Below are positions 1 to 12,000 of a DNA stretch of 64,000 nt, in pieces (position 1 is the stretch's first letter; each line of letters starts with the position of its first letter). Location of the stretch: NCBI GenBank assembly GCA_025200525.1, contig CM045761.1, positions 134,046,223 to 134,110,222 of the forward strand, given 5' to 3'. Position numbers and translations under genes: made by a program. Source of the DNA: Camellia lanceoleosa. Taxonomy: Eukaryota > Streptophyta > Magnoliopsida > Ericales > Theaceae. The notes beneath the pieces are model-generated. The model worked only from the letters and a program-made list of their open reading frames with translations. It did no database searches and was not told where the DNA came from.

Positions 1-58
1 CATGTAAACACTTAACGAGAAGGATAAATGGTGAACCCAAGCTTTGACTTCTCTTTCC

Positions 59-60
<2 letters not shown>

Positions 61-98
<38 letters not shown>

Positions 99-99
99 C
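61..99. repeat. Compound microsatellite (CT)n(AT)n
   Basis: An uninterrupted CT run of about 20 bases is followed directly by an AT run of about 18 bases. It is a simple sequence repeat with no gene in it. Confidence 0.95.
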
Positions 100-473
100 T
101 TCTCTCTCACCATGAGCACCATCATCGCCACCATTGTCTAGCTCCGTCAAAACTAAGAATCACCCTTTACAAAGTGCTATAGATGAAGCAACAGAATAGA
201 GTGGATGATGAAAAAGAAAGAAATAGATTTGGAAATATTTCTTTGAAATGTGTGAAGTTAGTTTTCGGACAACTTTTGGTATACCGAAACCACCCATTTC
301 AGGAAGAAGTGAGAAAACGAGGTAGCGTAGGATGAAGTATAAAGTAAGGTGAGGAGATTGGTGAAAGAATGGGATAAAATCGTTAAGAATCGAGAAAGTT
401 ATGGAGTCTGAAAGATGGGCCGAAAAAATGTCGGAAACGGGAACAAAAAGTGGGTTTGGTTGGTATGAATCCT

Positions 474-1658
474 CACTACTAGAAAAAGCACCTTTGGCGA
501 CTAAAGTTTTAGTCGCCAAAAGTTCATTTTTAGTCGCCAAAAGTTGACTTTTTAGTTTCCCTGACTAAATTTTTTAGTCGCCGGTTTTGTCGCGAAAACA
601 CAGTCGGGGAAGGTATTGGCGACTAAAAAACTTTTAGTCGCCAAAAACGAAGTCTGTAGCGACTAAAACTTTAGTCACCAAAGCTCAATTATATGTTTTA
701 AATTATACATTTGGCGAATAAATTTTTAGTCGCCAATAGTGAATTATTTTTTTTTAAAATTTATACATTTGCCGACTATTTTTTTCGTCGCCAATACTCA
801 AGCTTTTGGCGACCACACATTTTAGTCGCCAAAAGCTTATTTTAGAAAAAAAAATAATTACCCTCTGCTCTTTCAAAGTTTCGAACCACCAACCTCTCAC
901 ATTCTAAACCTTTAGCAACACTCTCTCCACTCTCCACTATGTTACTACAACACCACATGAATATATATATGCAACATATATTATTTATATAGTATATTAA
1001 GCTGTATTAATATAAAACTATATATACAAACATAATTATTTTTATTCAATATAATTTATGTAAAAAATAAATTATTTACTAAAAAAAATAGAAGACCACT
1101 TTTGGCGACTAAATCTATTTTTCAGTCGTCAATTCTATACTTTTTGGCTACTAATTATTTTTTTGTTGCTAAAAGAATTAATTCACGCCTAAAACCTCCA
1201 CTTTTGGCAACTAAACTGAATTTTAGTTGCCAAAACCCTCCACTTTGGGCGACTAAACTGAATTTTAGTCGCCAATTGTTGACTTTTAGCTACTAAATTT
1301 TTTTTAGTAGTCAAAAAGCTTCACTTTTGGCTACGATTTTTTTTTTGTCGGTAAAACACGTATAATCGGCTACCAAACTATTTTTTAGTCGCCAAAACCT
1401 GTACTTTTAACTACTAAATGTTTTTAGTCGCCAAAAACTTCACTTTTGGCTACTAAAATTTTTTTAGTCGCTAAAACCCATATAATCAGCGACTAAACTG
1501 ATTTTTAGTTGCCAATAACTATACATTTGGCTACTAAACTGTTTTAGTCGCCAAAAGTCTTCACTTTTGGCTACTAATTCCATTTTAGTCGCCAATTGTG
1601 TTACTTTCAGCGATGAAAATTTGAATTTTAGTTGCTAATTCTGCTTTTTCTTATAGTG
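474..1658. mobile_element. Non-autonomous CACTA (En/Spm-type) DNA transposon
   Basis: The left end reads CACTACTAGAAAAAGCA and the reverse complement of the right end reads CACTATAAGAAAAAGCA, which are imperfect terminal inverted repeats starting with the diagnostic CACTA. The flanking triplets are CCT and CCC, a 3-bp target duplication with one mismatch. The interior holds more than twenty copies of a short motif in both orientations, GGCGACTAAA or TTTAGTCGCC, often as facing pairs. CACTA elements are known to carry such subterminal repeats as transposase-binding sites. No transposase is present, so the element depends on one elsewhere. Two short reading frames on opposite strands are only this motif translated. 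Confidence 0.8.
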
Positions 1659-1764
1659 CCCATCAATACTATTTCAAAAATCTAAATGTTTACACATATT
1701 AATTGTTTTGATTTCATGGGTTGGGTTTGTTACTAATTTGAATTATAGGAAGACAAGTGGGTTT

Positions 1765-1912
1765 GGATAATTTTTAAAGAGAGAAGTTGTGGTGGTGATT
1801 TTGAGTGGTGGTTTTGCATGGAATAAGAAGTTGATTGTGGATAATTTTTAGAGAGTGAAGTTGTGGTGGTGATTTTGAGTGGTGGTTTTGCATGGAATAA
1901 GAAGTTGGTTGT
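1765..1912. repeat. Tandem duplication, 74-bp unit
   Basis: Two adjacent copies, starting at 1765 and 1839, share almost the whole unit, which is rich in GTGGTGGTGATTTTG. A weaker, shortened third part follows. The minus-strand reading frame over this stretch encodes only His/Gln/Asn-rich repeats and does not look like a gene. Confidence 0.85.
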
Positions 1913-2097
1913 AGTTTTGCATGGAATATGATGGTGGTGATGTTGGATGGTTGTGATTCTGCATGGAAGGTGATGGTGGTGAGATGAGAGGGGAAATAAA
2001 AGGTGATGGTGGTGGTTTTGCATGGAAGGTGATAGTGTTGTATATTTATATAATGAGAGAGAAAGAACATGAGGTAAATGAAACAAATAAAATGATA

Positions 2098-2184
2098 TTA
2101 ATGCTTGAGATAAATGAAACCCATGCTCAAACCAATGCTCAAAGGATGTTAATGCTTGAGGTAATTGAAACCCATGCTCAAACA
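2098..2184. repeat. Tandem duplication, 51-bp unit
   Basis: The segment starting TTAATGCTTGAG at 2098 recurs at 2149 with a few changes. The second copy can be followed for about 35 bases. It lies in the same repeat-rich stretch as the 74-bp duplication. Confidence 0.8.
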
Positions 2185-2576
2185 CTGAATTTCGTTTGGG
2201 GATAAAGATGTTAATGTTTCGCCAAGAGAGTAATCCATTCTCTATTACACTACACCATTTTGTGTATATATATGGCAATAAGGGTGTTTTGGTCATTTGT
2301 CATATGCTTTTGGGTGAGAAAAACTGTTCCACTTACTATTCATGGTCGTGCAGCACACATTCTATTTAAACAAACGGTTCCGTCGAAAATTGCACTTTGG
2401 TATGAAGTATAGGGGTTTTAAGTGTTACAAATGACTCACATGCACATATATAATATATATATATATTATATATATGTATTTATTAATACAATACAAATAA
2501 TATTTATATATATATATTTTTTTTTAAAAATATAATTCATATAAAAAATAATATATTTTAAAAAAAAAATAGTAAA

Positions 2577-2801
2577 TAAAAAAAGTCGTGAAAAAAAACC
2601 TTTTTTTTTGCTACGAAAGAAAATAAATATAATTAAAAAAAATAAATTTTAAAATTTAAAAAAAATGCTTTTCGCTACTAAGTCTTTTTAGTCGCTAAAA
2701 AAAAACTTCTTTTTCTAAGTCAAAGTCAATTTAGTCGCCATTTCTTTTTTCTTTCCGAAAAAATGTCATTTTTTTTTTCCAAATTTGCTTTTTTTGTAGT
2801 G
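2577..2801. mobile_element. CACTA element end with the same GACTAAA repeats
   Basis: The right edge, read in reverse complement, is CACTACAAAAAAAGCA, a CACTA-type terminus close to those of the element at 474-1658. Inside are degenerate copies of the TTTTAGTCGC motif in A/T-rich DNA. I could not find a convincing left partner. The TTACACTACACC at 2246-2257 has CACTA but lacks the AGAAAAAGC continuation. This is therefore called a fragment or a solo end of a related element. Confidence 0.5.
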
Positions 2802-5495
2802 TGAAACTATAGGGGGCCTCTGTATTATTTAGGCAAACCACAAGGGGTTAAATTATAATTTATCCTAGATTTTATGTTTAGGTTATCAATTTTTAACGTC
2901 ACGTGGGTTTTTTTTTAAAAAAAAAAAAAATAAATATATAAAAACAAAATTTGAAGAGCTTTTCTTGTCACTCATCGCAATATGAAATTAAACGACCAAA
3001 TAAAAAAAAAATTAACTAGAATATTTTCATGGAAAATGTTAAGGATTTCAAAAATTTTATTAATATTTTTATCAAATATCTCATATGGGTGTGAGACTCA
3101 TACCATATAGATCTTATATGGATCTCACATCCATTTGAGACATTTCATAAACATATTAGTAAAACATTTGAGATTCCTAATATTACTCTATCTTCATTTA
3201 CATGCCTTTGTTTTCCTCAATCTCTTTCATTTTTACTATTGTATCTATCTTTTAGTAGTAGTCAACCATGCGATGCACGGGATTTTACAAAGTGAACAGC
3301 ATTAAAATAAAAAAAAAAAATGCTATTTAATTATATTCTCTAATATGAATAAAATATTTTTATTTAATTTGTGTATATAAACCTTACTATACACCATTCA
3401 AAATTTTTAATGCTTCACAACATGAAAAATTTTAGAAAACTATCATAAATTATGTATATCATCACATAACAAATAGATAATGAGAGTTAGCTAAGACAAC
3501 CAAAAGTGGAGAAACAAAAGCATACTTATAAGTAATCAAAATAACTAACATTAAACAAAAGAATGCTATTTTTTTCAATCAATAAGAGATATTATATTAT
3601 TCATCCCACACAGTATAATGAATTAAAATAAAATTAATTTTAATTTCCATTATATTCAGTTAGTGGTTAAAAGATTTTGCATGCTATTTGTCCCCCCCTC
3701 CCCCCCAAAAAATATTGATTTACTAAACATAAATAGATTTGGAAATGCATTAAAATTGAACTAACAAACATAAAGAATAGAAATATTAAAATTATTCAAA
3801 AAACCTAACATTTTAAATATGAGATCGATTGCATTTGCTCAAGCTTTGAATCTGCATAAAAAGACATTCAAAAAAAAGAAAAAGAAAAAGAAATTGTGGT
3901 TTATGTCTCAAAAGAAATGAGTTCTTGAAAATTAATTTAATTATAAGTTATTTCAACATGACAATCAATTACAAAAAATAATTGATGATTAAATTTAAAA
4001 CATAAATCCATATCCAAATAAATTTTGATACTTTCTTTGCTTTCAATTTAACATCTGCACCTGAAAAAAATTAAATACAAATAGTCAATAAGTGAAAGAG
4101 TCACAAATTAAAAATAGTAACACTTCAAAAAAAGAATGAAATCTCAATTAAATGATACATTATTGGCCAAAAAAGAAAGAAATAAAAAAAATACATATAT
4201 TAAGAAAAAAGAAAAAGAAACAAAAACATAAATAGAATTTAAAGAAAAATAAAATAATAATATCAATTTACATAAACTCTCTTTTCCTCAAACGCAAAAA
4301 CTCATATAAGTACATATTTCAAATGTAAAGTAGATGCAATTGAAAATAAAAAAAAAATAAAAATAAATAAATAAAAAATCACTTGTGACTTGAAGTTTAA
4401 TGCTAGATTTTTTTGATACCATGAAAGAGAGTTGAAAAGAGCTTAATGTTGATTGTAATTTTTTTTCTTTTTAATCTTATGCTTGTGGTTTCTTTTTCAG
4501 GCACTTATTTTTATATTGAAAGATTAAGCTTAGACAAAAGACATGCTTGGAATTCTATCATATTTAAAATTTATATGGATGATTAATTGATGATTTTAAA
4601 AGATAAAATAAAGTTCAACATAAATTTTGAAAAGATTAAGCTGAAATATTTAGAAATCTATAACAATCAAGTTCAAATAGAAGATAAACTCCAAGAGAGA
4701 GAGAGAGAGAGAGAGTTCGGAAGAAAATAAAATTTTAAGTTCAAATTTAAATATAAAATAAGATAAACATGAAAAAATAAAATAACTTAAATAAAATTTC
4801 AACTTTGAAATTTATATCATATCTATAGCTATGAAATTAATTTAATAATTAAAAAATGAAGTAAAAAAGAAAACATGAAAGACAATCAAAAGAAATTGCT
4901 AAGTAGAAAAGAGAAATATTAAAATTATGAAAATTTACGAGTAATCATTTTAAAATTTTTTAGAAGACATTACATTTGCTTATATATATAGTGTAGTGTA
5001 GATTGAAAAATAATTAAAAATCATATCTTATTTAAATTTCATTATATCAAATTTTTTAATTTTTAATATATCTGATAGAGGGAGAGGATAAATTAGAGTA
5101 AATCAAAATAAAGATTTAGATACAAATATTTTCTATAAATATAAATTAACAAATCGTATCCTTATCTAAATTTCATTATTTTAATTTTATTTGACTTTTT
5201 ATTTTATTAAAAAATTAAAAATTAGGAAAATGAGCTACGGAGATTTCAACAACTGCCACGTAAGAGAGAGAATGTTCACTTGCTTTGCAAAAATTAGTAT
5301 TGAGATTTTGGAGAGTTGTGAAAATACACTATATTTGCGCATATAGTATAAATTTCATTTCTCTTTGCTATTTTTTTTTTTCCCTTCTTTCTCCAAACAC
5401 AGCCTTAAAGTTTAACACTAAGAAAGCAAGGAGAAAATATGATATTTGAACTTCAGGGCTAAATTTTCAAATTTCCAACACTATTCGAGATAATA

Positions 5496-5526
<31 letters not shown>

Positions 5527-5988
5527 GTGTTTGGTAACATTTACGTTTTTTTTTTTATTTATTTTTTAATTTTTATGTTTTAAAAAAATTTATACACAGA
5601 TTTCTGTTTATTTTTTAAAAAATAAAAACTACAAACAGGTTTGATTTAAACAAAATGTTTGAAGACTTTCAAAAAAAAAAAAAAAAAACATGCTTGTTAA
5701 AATGTCATTTGTGTCTACATTAGGTGGAATACACAGAACAATATTGGGTGAAATACACAAAACAATTCAGTCAAATTGTAAATGAAATACACAGAACAAC
5801 CAACAACAATTATTCTGTAACTTACTTCAAGAAACCAGAAAATAGGAAAATCATAAAACCCATGCTGTTAGACTTATATTACACATTAATCCATCAACCA
5901 TTAACCAGATCTGTGATTACCTCTTAACCAGAAAACCCATTAACCCATTAACCAGAAAATATATAGATTTGTGCTTAAACGATCTGTG
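2802..5988. other. AT-rich intergenic DNA, no gene seen
   Basis: About 3.2 kb of very AT-rich sequence without a reading frame that resembles a protein. It contains homopolymer A and T tracts, a (GA)n run near 4691-4715 and A20+ tracts near 5500. A plus-strand frame at 5724-5927 has no recognisable domain and no supporting splice or promoter signals. Confidence 0.7.
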
Positions 5989-6137
5989 CTTGTGGATGTA
6001 GACCAGTGCTTGATTGATGGATGGATGCTGGCTGTAGGAGAAAATCAGTGCTGGATTGATCGATGCTGGTTGTAGGAGAAAGTCAGTGCTGGATCAATCG
6101 ATGCTGGCTGTAGATGAAGACCAGTGACAGATCGATA
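5989..6137. repeat. Minisatellite, 38-bp unit, about 3.5 copies
   Basis: Successive units begin GATGCTGG at 6024, 6062 and 6100, exactly 38 bases apart, with a partial unit before the first. Units differ at a few positions. No gene overlaps it. Confidence 0.85.
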
Positions 6138-6839
6138 AACAAGTTAGACGAAAAGCGAGGATTGACAGAGGTGGTGATGAAGAGATAAATGTTGAAGTCT
6201 GTTTTAGTTATACTGCTGCTAACATGAGTGGAAACAGAATCAAAGTCGTCCCCTGCTCCGCATTCCCCCGCTTTTTTTTGGGTCCCATTGTGAGTTTATA
6301 AACCAATGAAAACATCTTTTTCTTGTTTACGGAATTTGCCCAAATTTAAAATCTGATTGCAATAATTTATAAGCAAAAAAGTTTACCAAACATGTTTTGT
6401 GAACATAAACAAAAAATTGGAAACTTAAACCTTACCCAACGGCCTTCACATTCAAATAATAATTTTTCGAATTCATTGAAGCATAATGAACCATAAATGA
6501 CTAACTTTTCTGTAAGTTCAGTGAGACTGATTCATGGCTTGTAACAGAAAAGCTATCACTCAAACAAAGAAATGCCTTCGTAAGTTCATTCTGTTTAAAG
6601 GTCACAATAAAGCCAATCAACCCCACAAGGAAAAGGGAAATCTTAAAACAGTTCCCAACACTGAAAATATTTAAATTTCAATTGATATAACAATAGATCA
6701 TATACATAGCCAGCATTGAAAAATGATATTGTGCACACTACATTTCTAATTTCTGAGATCTATACAAAATCACAAACAAGGCCCCGTGTGTGGATAAATC
6801 CAGGGTAGAGAGAGCGATGATCTTGTTGTGTAGTCATAC

Positions 6840-7002
6840 CTGAGCAATTACAGCAAAAGAATCTGAAGAATGTATCCAAAGCTGATAAAGGTGGCCGGTG
6901 ATTTTGACCATCCAAAATTTCAGAAACAGAATGGCTTTTGCTCCAGCAATCAAGGCCAAATCAAAGGGGCATATGAAGCCAACATAAGCTTGACTGATTG
7001 TC
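6840..7002 (-). other. Possible spliced exon, protein unknown
   Basis: On the minus strand this 163-base block is preceded by a good acceptor (TGATGTAATTCAG before 7002) and followed by a good donor (CAG|GTATGA at 6840/6839). One frame stays open for all 54 codons and gives a hydrophobic peptide around FDLALIAGAKAILFLKF; the other two frames have stops. The block lies 1.4 kb downstream of the PPR stop codon on the same strand. It could be an alternatively spliced 3' exon of that gene, an exon of an unannotated gene, or chance. I do not recognise the peptide. Confidence 0.25.
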
Positions 7003-8423
7003 CTGAATTACATCAGAAAAATATCATTTACAATAGAGAATAAGTCCCAGAATTAAATAGTCAAGACAAGTTATAGGGTTGGATCTTTCCTAAACTAAAT
7101 AGTAGATCAAGTTACAGAAACAGATGTTGGCATGTAGACAAAAAAAGTCTGAAACTAAACCACCATAACTAACACCGAGACCAGATATACAAAATCAATC
7201 AAAGTAGGCCCTTAAAGTACTTATATAAGAATACACTACAGTCCGCAGCTAGTGTATACAGTTCCACAATAGGCATTCAGACAGTATGCTGCCTTTAAAA
7301 GAAAACCTCAGTGACATGGCTACCACTGCTTCATAACAGCTGTTGCCAAAAGTCAACCAGTAGCCAGGATGATGGATATTCAACCATCTTAGACAATTTA
7401 TCCATCATTAAAAAAACAAATAAAAAGAAGAAAGAAAAGAAAAATCTTAGAGCATTACAAGCAACAAAATGATTGCATGCCCAAATTTTCATCATTGTGT
7501 AATAGCAAGCAGAGGTACATTTGAGAAGCCTCCGCAAATGTGATGAAGGAAAGCATAATATAAAATACTACCACAATTATCACTTGATGCAAGTTTAGTT
7601 CACAATTTTGTATTTCTGTCAAGTGCTTATGTTTTTTATTGTACTTCAGCCCATCTACTGTGTTTTCAAATATTCCACTGTGCTCTGCTCTTCACCCCAT
7701 ACAACCATTGCCCTAAAGAATTTTCATTAATCCAGCTTCTCTTCAATCCATACAATATGTTCTTTAAATATAAAATTACCCAACTGACTAAGTTGCAATT
7801 TAGCATTCAAAATTTCACAGATGCTTTGTGTGGCTCAAATACAACCAGTAAACCATTAAACACTTCCCCACCCTGGATGGGAGAGGGAGGTTAGAGAAAA
7901 TAGACGAGGGTATTTAGTCATATCATTGTTCAGTGCCACTGCCTGTTAATAAAATTGGAGGAAGAGCAATGTAAGTAATAAAATCAACATATTCAACACA
8001 ATATACAATGGAAAATCTATTAAAAAAAAATCCAAGAAAGACCCAATCCAACCACATGCAGGAGAACCTGCTGGGAAAAAAATTCCAAGAGTTAAAACTT
8101 GAAAAATGCACTTAAAAAAGGCACTGAGACTGTGAACTGTGTTTGGATCATGGATTTAAGTAGAAATTTGGAAAATGAAAGGAAAAGGAGAGGAAAATGT
8201 CAATGAAACATAAGTTAATTTTTTTCTCCATTTCTCTCGCGTTTTCCTTTCCTTTTCTAAATCCCTACCTGAATCTATGATCCAAATACAGGTTAAAAGA
8301 AAATTTATGATTGTAGTTCTCACAAGCTGAATCAAAGCACTCACCTCATAGGATTTTGTCATCTGATACTCTGAGTATGAAGGCAGAGAATATCATGTTA
8401 TCCATTACTGAACTCTCCCCGTG
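7003..8423. other. Downstream flank of the PPR gene, no gene seen
   Basis: The stretch between the possible exon and the PPR stop codon has several short frames of 60-70 codons, none with a recognisable domain. Part of it is probably the 3' untranslated region of the PPR transcript. I could not place a single convincing polyadenylation site. Confidence 0.5.
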
Positions 8424-9767
8424 CTAAATTGTAATTTTGCTAGACATAATTGGTTTCACCTTCATCACTTGCCTATGTCTATTGTCAATACTGGCCTCAA
8501 TTCTTTTACGTAATTCATCATCCAGCAAATTACCCTCTCCTGCTAAGTTCAGCACATTACAAACCAACCTATATGTATATTCTCTAGGAACTGAACCTCT
8601 GTCAACCAACTCAACCACAAAATCTCGGGCCTCCAGCCCCCTTCCAGCTTCACACAGAGCATGGATAATTGGTGTGTAAGAACTAGAAGTTGGTATTCCA
8701 TGACCCATCTTTTGCATCCTCCGCAAGGTCTCAATAGCATTGTCAATCTCATTTACAGCACTGTAGTATCTAATGAAAGAATTGTATGTGACCCGGTTTG
8801 GGAGACATCCCCTTTTATTCATATCATCAAACAATTCAAGTGCCCTCTCAATTCTATTAGTTTTACAACAACCATCAATCAAACAGTTGTAAGTTACAAC
8901 ATCAGGAACGAAACCCTTGAAAAGCATAATCCGAAACAAGTGGTTTGCTTCCCACATCCTCCTCCTAATGGCCTTCATGCACCCAGTTTGCATGCTGTGC
9001 TTACAGTAAGAACTAATTATTATTGTGTACGTGAACGAATCAGGTGGGCATCTAAACCCTGGTAATTCCATTTGCTCCAACAAAAACTTCGCCTTTTTGA
9101 AGTTGCGTACCCTACAAAGAGCATGAATGATTGTGTTATAAGCATAAACATCTGGTTTACAGTGAAACTGCTTCATCCTATAGAATGCAGCCAATGCTTC
9201 ATTAACTAATCCCTCTTCTCCAAGAACTTTTATCAAACATGTCACAGTCATGGTAGTCACAAGGCCACCGTTCTCTCTCCTTGTCATTTCTCTGAGGAAT
9301 TCCCAAAGAGCTTTCAACCTATTGCCTCTAGCCAATACACAAGCCATCTCTCTGCAAGTCATCTCATTGTGGGTAAACCCGAAATGGGTTTCAACCCAAT
9401 AGTAGAACTCCATTGCTTTGTCCAATCCTAATTTGACCTTCAAGGGGTCTCTATAGGCAGCTGGACCAAGAACAACCAAACCTTTGCGATCTTTATTAGA
9501 TTCTTCTCTAAGGTTTCTTTGTTTGAGAGGAGCTCGGTGTCTAAAGTTTTTCTGGCGACCAATGGACCTAGTAGATTGGAAGAAGAATCTTGGTATGGAT
9601 CTCAACACCTCAGAAATTGTTTCAACACTCCATGGCTGGTTGGAATTGGGAGTGGTGGTAGTTGAGGCGGCTAGCTGGGCATCAAACGGCTTGTTTTGGA
9701 TGATCGCAGCCAACACTTGGTTTACAAGAGAAGTGTTACAACGGTACAGAGGTTTTGATGAGATCAT
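8424..9767 (-). CDS. P-class pentatricopeptide repeat (PPR) protein
   Basis: This single-exon frame encodes 447 residues. I chose the ATG at 9767 (protein starts MISSKPLY); the open frame runs five codons further upstream but only through a TTG. About seven 35-residue PPR units occupy residues 170-410. Their helix-A signatures are visible as DVYAYNTIIHALC (about 206), DSFTYTIIISSYC (243), DVVTYNCLIDGCC (289), NRVTYNSFIRYYS (324) and TSSSYTPIIHALC (359). There is no E or DYW extension, so it is P-class. Such proteins bind organellar RNA one base per repeat and stabilise, splice or help translate transcripts in mitochondria or chloroplasts. The basic, Ser/Arg-rich N-terminus fits an organelle-targeting peptide. 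From memory the N-terminal region resembles the Arabidopsis At1g77405 type, which I could not check. It is intact and is the one clear host gene here. Confidence 0.92.
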   Translation of the reverse strand: MISSKPLYRCNTSLVNQVLAAIIQNKPFDAQLAASTTTTPNSNQPWSVETISEVLRSIPRFFFQSTRSIGRQKNFRHRAPLKQRNLREESNKDRKGLVVLGPAAYRDPLKVKLGLDKAMEFYYWVETHFGFTHNEMTCREMACVLARGNRLKALWEFLREMTRRENGGLVTTMTVTCLIKVLGEEGLVNEALAAFYRMKQFHCKPDVYAYNTIIHALCRVRNFKKAKFLLEQMELPGFRCPPDSFTYTIIISSYCKHSMQTGCMKAIRRRMWEANHLFRIMLFKGFVPDVVTYNCLIDGCCKTNRIERALELFDDMNKRGCLPNRVTYNSFIRYYSAVNEIDNAIETLRRMQKMGHGIPTSSSYTPIIHALCEAGRGLEARDFVVELVDRGSVPREYTYRLVCNVLNLAGEGNLLDDELRKRIEASIDNRHRQVMKVKPIMSSKITI

Positions 9768-9804
9768 CTCTTTTGAGTGCAAAGGGCTATAAGGCCAGCA
9801 TTGC

Positions 9805-10608
9805 CTGAAAAAAAATAAGTTAAGATATAAGGAAAGTTTCTTATCAATTGAACTAAGTCACTCACCCAAAATCCAATGTTTCAAATCAAGTAGATGTCTG
9901 TTATGGTTGAAGAGTCCAGTGGGCTGTTCATAAGAGGTGTCATGTCATATATGAAAAATTCAAAGTATGACTGAAATATGTCTATCACTTATGTTAAATA
10001 TTTTGATATACAATGTTAAACCCATTTACTAGATTTTGGGATAATTCATGATCTAGCTTGGCATCACAACACTAGTTCCAGGAGGACTAGAGTTCAAGTC
10101 TTCTAGTATAAATTTGTTTCCTTGTTATGTTTGTACACTCTATTTTATATGTCCGTGTGTGCGCTCTGTTCAGTTTAGTATGCGAGTTCATCTAGTTACC
10201 TCTCCACATGGGAGACGGAATCACATGCTAGCGGGAGTGTTGGATGACTTGATATACATTGTTGTGCCAATTCACTAGCAGCTTAAACTTTTATGACAAT
10301 TGGAGATAGCAATAAAAAAACATCGATCCTTTAGGCAATTGCTAATATAATGATCTTTATTCTTTAATTCACCTAACCTTACTGGGGATAAATTACATTA
10401 AATCTATTAATTGAAGCATTTTGAGCATAGAGAGAAAAGGTTATCAACCAATACCTTTTTAACTATGAAGGCATGGCTTCACAAATACACTTCCAAGATG
10501 AGAGATGAGTTCAAACAAATGACAGATGTAACTGTATGTATAATCAAGACAATGATGAAGCAAAATTGAAACCATATACTAATTAAGAAAGCTCAGATTG
10601 AGGAGTAC
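9805..10608 (-). other. Probable 5'UTR intron of the PPR gene
   Basis: Read on the minus strand, a donor AG|GTACTC at 10609/10608 pairs with an acceptor TTTTTTTTCAG|GCA ending at 9805, which has a strong pyrimidine tract. Exon 1 would run from about 10695 to 10609 and contains GGGTTTGGGG, common in plant leaders. The coding ATG lies 38 bases into exon 2. Both splice sites are good matches, but no transcript evidence is available. Confidence 0.4.
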
Positions 10609-10720
10609 CTAAATTGAATTGTATTGTATTGATTTTATTTGGTTCGATCAACCCCCTTTCAACATCCCCAAACCCTCGCCCAATCAGCTTCAAGATCCCC
10701 AAACCTTGACCTCCTACCCC

Positions 10721-10732
10721 ACTATAAATAGA
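10721..10732 (-). promoter_or_regulatory. TATA box, probable PPR promoter
   Basis: CTATTTATAG reads as a TATA element on the minus strand, about 30 bases before the inferred start of exon 1. The site is nearly symmetrical (ACTATAAATAG on the plus strand), so its direction is inferred from the PPR gene layout. A hAT element begins only about 210 bases further upstream. Confidence 0.4.
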
Positions 10733-10984
10733 AGGAAAACAAGACCTGAAAGGTATGCGAAAAAACCTAACCTAATACAGAGAAGACAAAAATCTCCATC
10801 TTTTAGCCAAGGCGTTTCAAGGCGATAGTGTTCGGTCATGGTGGCTACGAGATGTAAAGGCCAAGGGAGAGAGAGGGATGTAATCGACTAAGGGAGAGTG
10901 TATGTTAATGTAGGATAGTCTTTCGGTTGGGTCACAATGGCTAACAGGGTGTTCATGGGTTGATTTGGTTCCATTTGATATTAA

Positions 10985-11214
10985 GCCCTCGTTTGGTAAG
11001 TTATTTTTTTAATTAAAAGGTTAAAAAGTTATTAAAAAAAAAATAAAAAGTTAGTAATTTATATTAAAAAGTCAAAATTTTTATTTTTCCTCTACTTGTT
11101 GTACATATTTTCGTAAAAAGTCAAAAGGTTATTCCAAACATACTAGTTTTTTTTACATAATATTTTAATTAAAAAACCAAAAATTATTAAAAAAACCTCT
11201 TTCGAAACGAGGCC
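10985..11214. mobile_element. Tourist-like (PIF/Harbinger) MITE
   Basis: This 230-bp element has terminal inverted repeats GCCCTCGTTTGGTAAG and, from the right end in reverse complement, GGCCTCGTTTCGAAAG. It is flanked on both sides by TAA, the TWA-type target duplication of PIF/Harbinger elements. The interior is AT-rich and non-coding. It sits 40 bases inside the left end of the larger hAT-like element and so inserted after it. Confidence 0.8.
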
Positions 11215-11725
11215 TAAATTTAGAATTAACTTAATCATGATCGGTTTTAAGTTTTAGGACCCAGAACCAAATCAATCGTATACTAGACTCAGGTTGGAAC
11301 CACGATTCTTCTATATTGAAAATAAATGAATCATTCAATAATAAATAATTTAAAAAAAATCTTTAATATTAAACAGAAAATTGACTCGTAGCTCGAATGT
11401 TTCAGGCTCGACTGGCTCGAAAATAAAATTTCTCCCTCCTCTCGCCTCTCTCACTCTCCTTAGCAGTTCCCTCTCACCTCTCTCACTCTCAACAAACCTC
11501 TCTCGCCTTGACGCCTCATCTTTCTCTCCTCGCTAACAGTTCACTCTCGCCTCTCTCACTTGAGTCTTGAAGGAGTTCGAACCACGACGGAGGATAGAAA
11601 ACGACGAACCACGATGAAGGGGAGCCTGCGAACACAAATCTGAGGTAAACCTGAAAACGCAAAGTTAGGGTTTACTTTTATCATCAATTTTTGTAGAAAT
11701 TAGTGAACTCTGTGTTCAAGAATTA

Positions 11726-12000
11726 AAATGGGGATTTTCCTTCAAAGTTAGGGTTTGGGATTTGCCCTTATTCTCGGTGTTCACATTCTGATTTGTGACA
11801 AATTTGTACACAACTTCTGATTTGGGTTTCGGATTTGCCCTTATTAGACTGATATATTGTCAAAATGGGGATTTTCCTTCAAAGTTAGGGTTTGGGATTT
11901 GCCCTTATATTCTGTGTTCACATTCTGATTTGTGACAAATTTGTAGACAAATTCTGATTTGAGTTTCGGATTTGCCCTTATTAGATTAATATATTGTCAA
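11726..12000. repeat. Tandem duplication, 137-bp unit
   Basis: Two adjacent copies start around 11726 and 11863 and share AATGGGGATTTTCCTTC and GTTAGGGTTTGGGATTTG with few changes; part of a third follows to about 12030. The repeat lies upstream of the zf-GRF gene and may be in its leader or promoter. Confidence 0.85.

Noticed and set aside
2246..2257. CACTACACC as the left end of the CACTA element ending at 2801
   Set aside because: The bases after CACTAC do not match the AAAAAAAGC of the right end, and the flanking triplets TTA and TGA differ.
1733..2296. Minus-strand frame of 187 codons
   Set aside because: It is His/Gln/Ser-rich, follows the 74-bp and neighbouring repeats, and two overlapping frames on the same strand give similar repeat peptides. 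There is no domain or splice support.
10619..10828. Plus-strand frame of 69 codons after a TATA-like site
   Set aside because: It overlaps the inferred 5' exon and promoter of the PPR gene on the other strand and has no recognisable feature.
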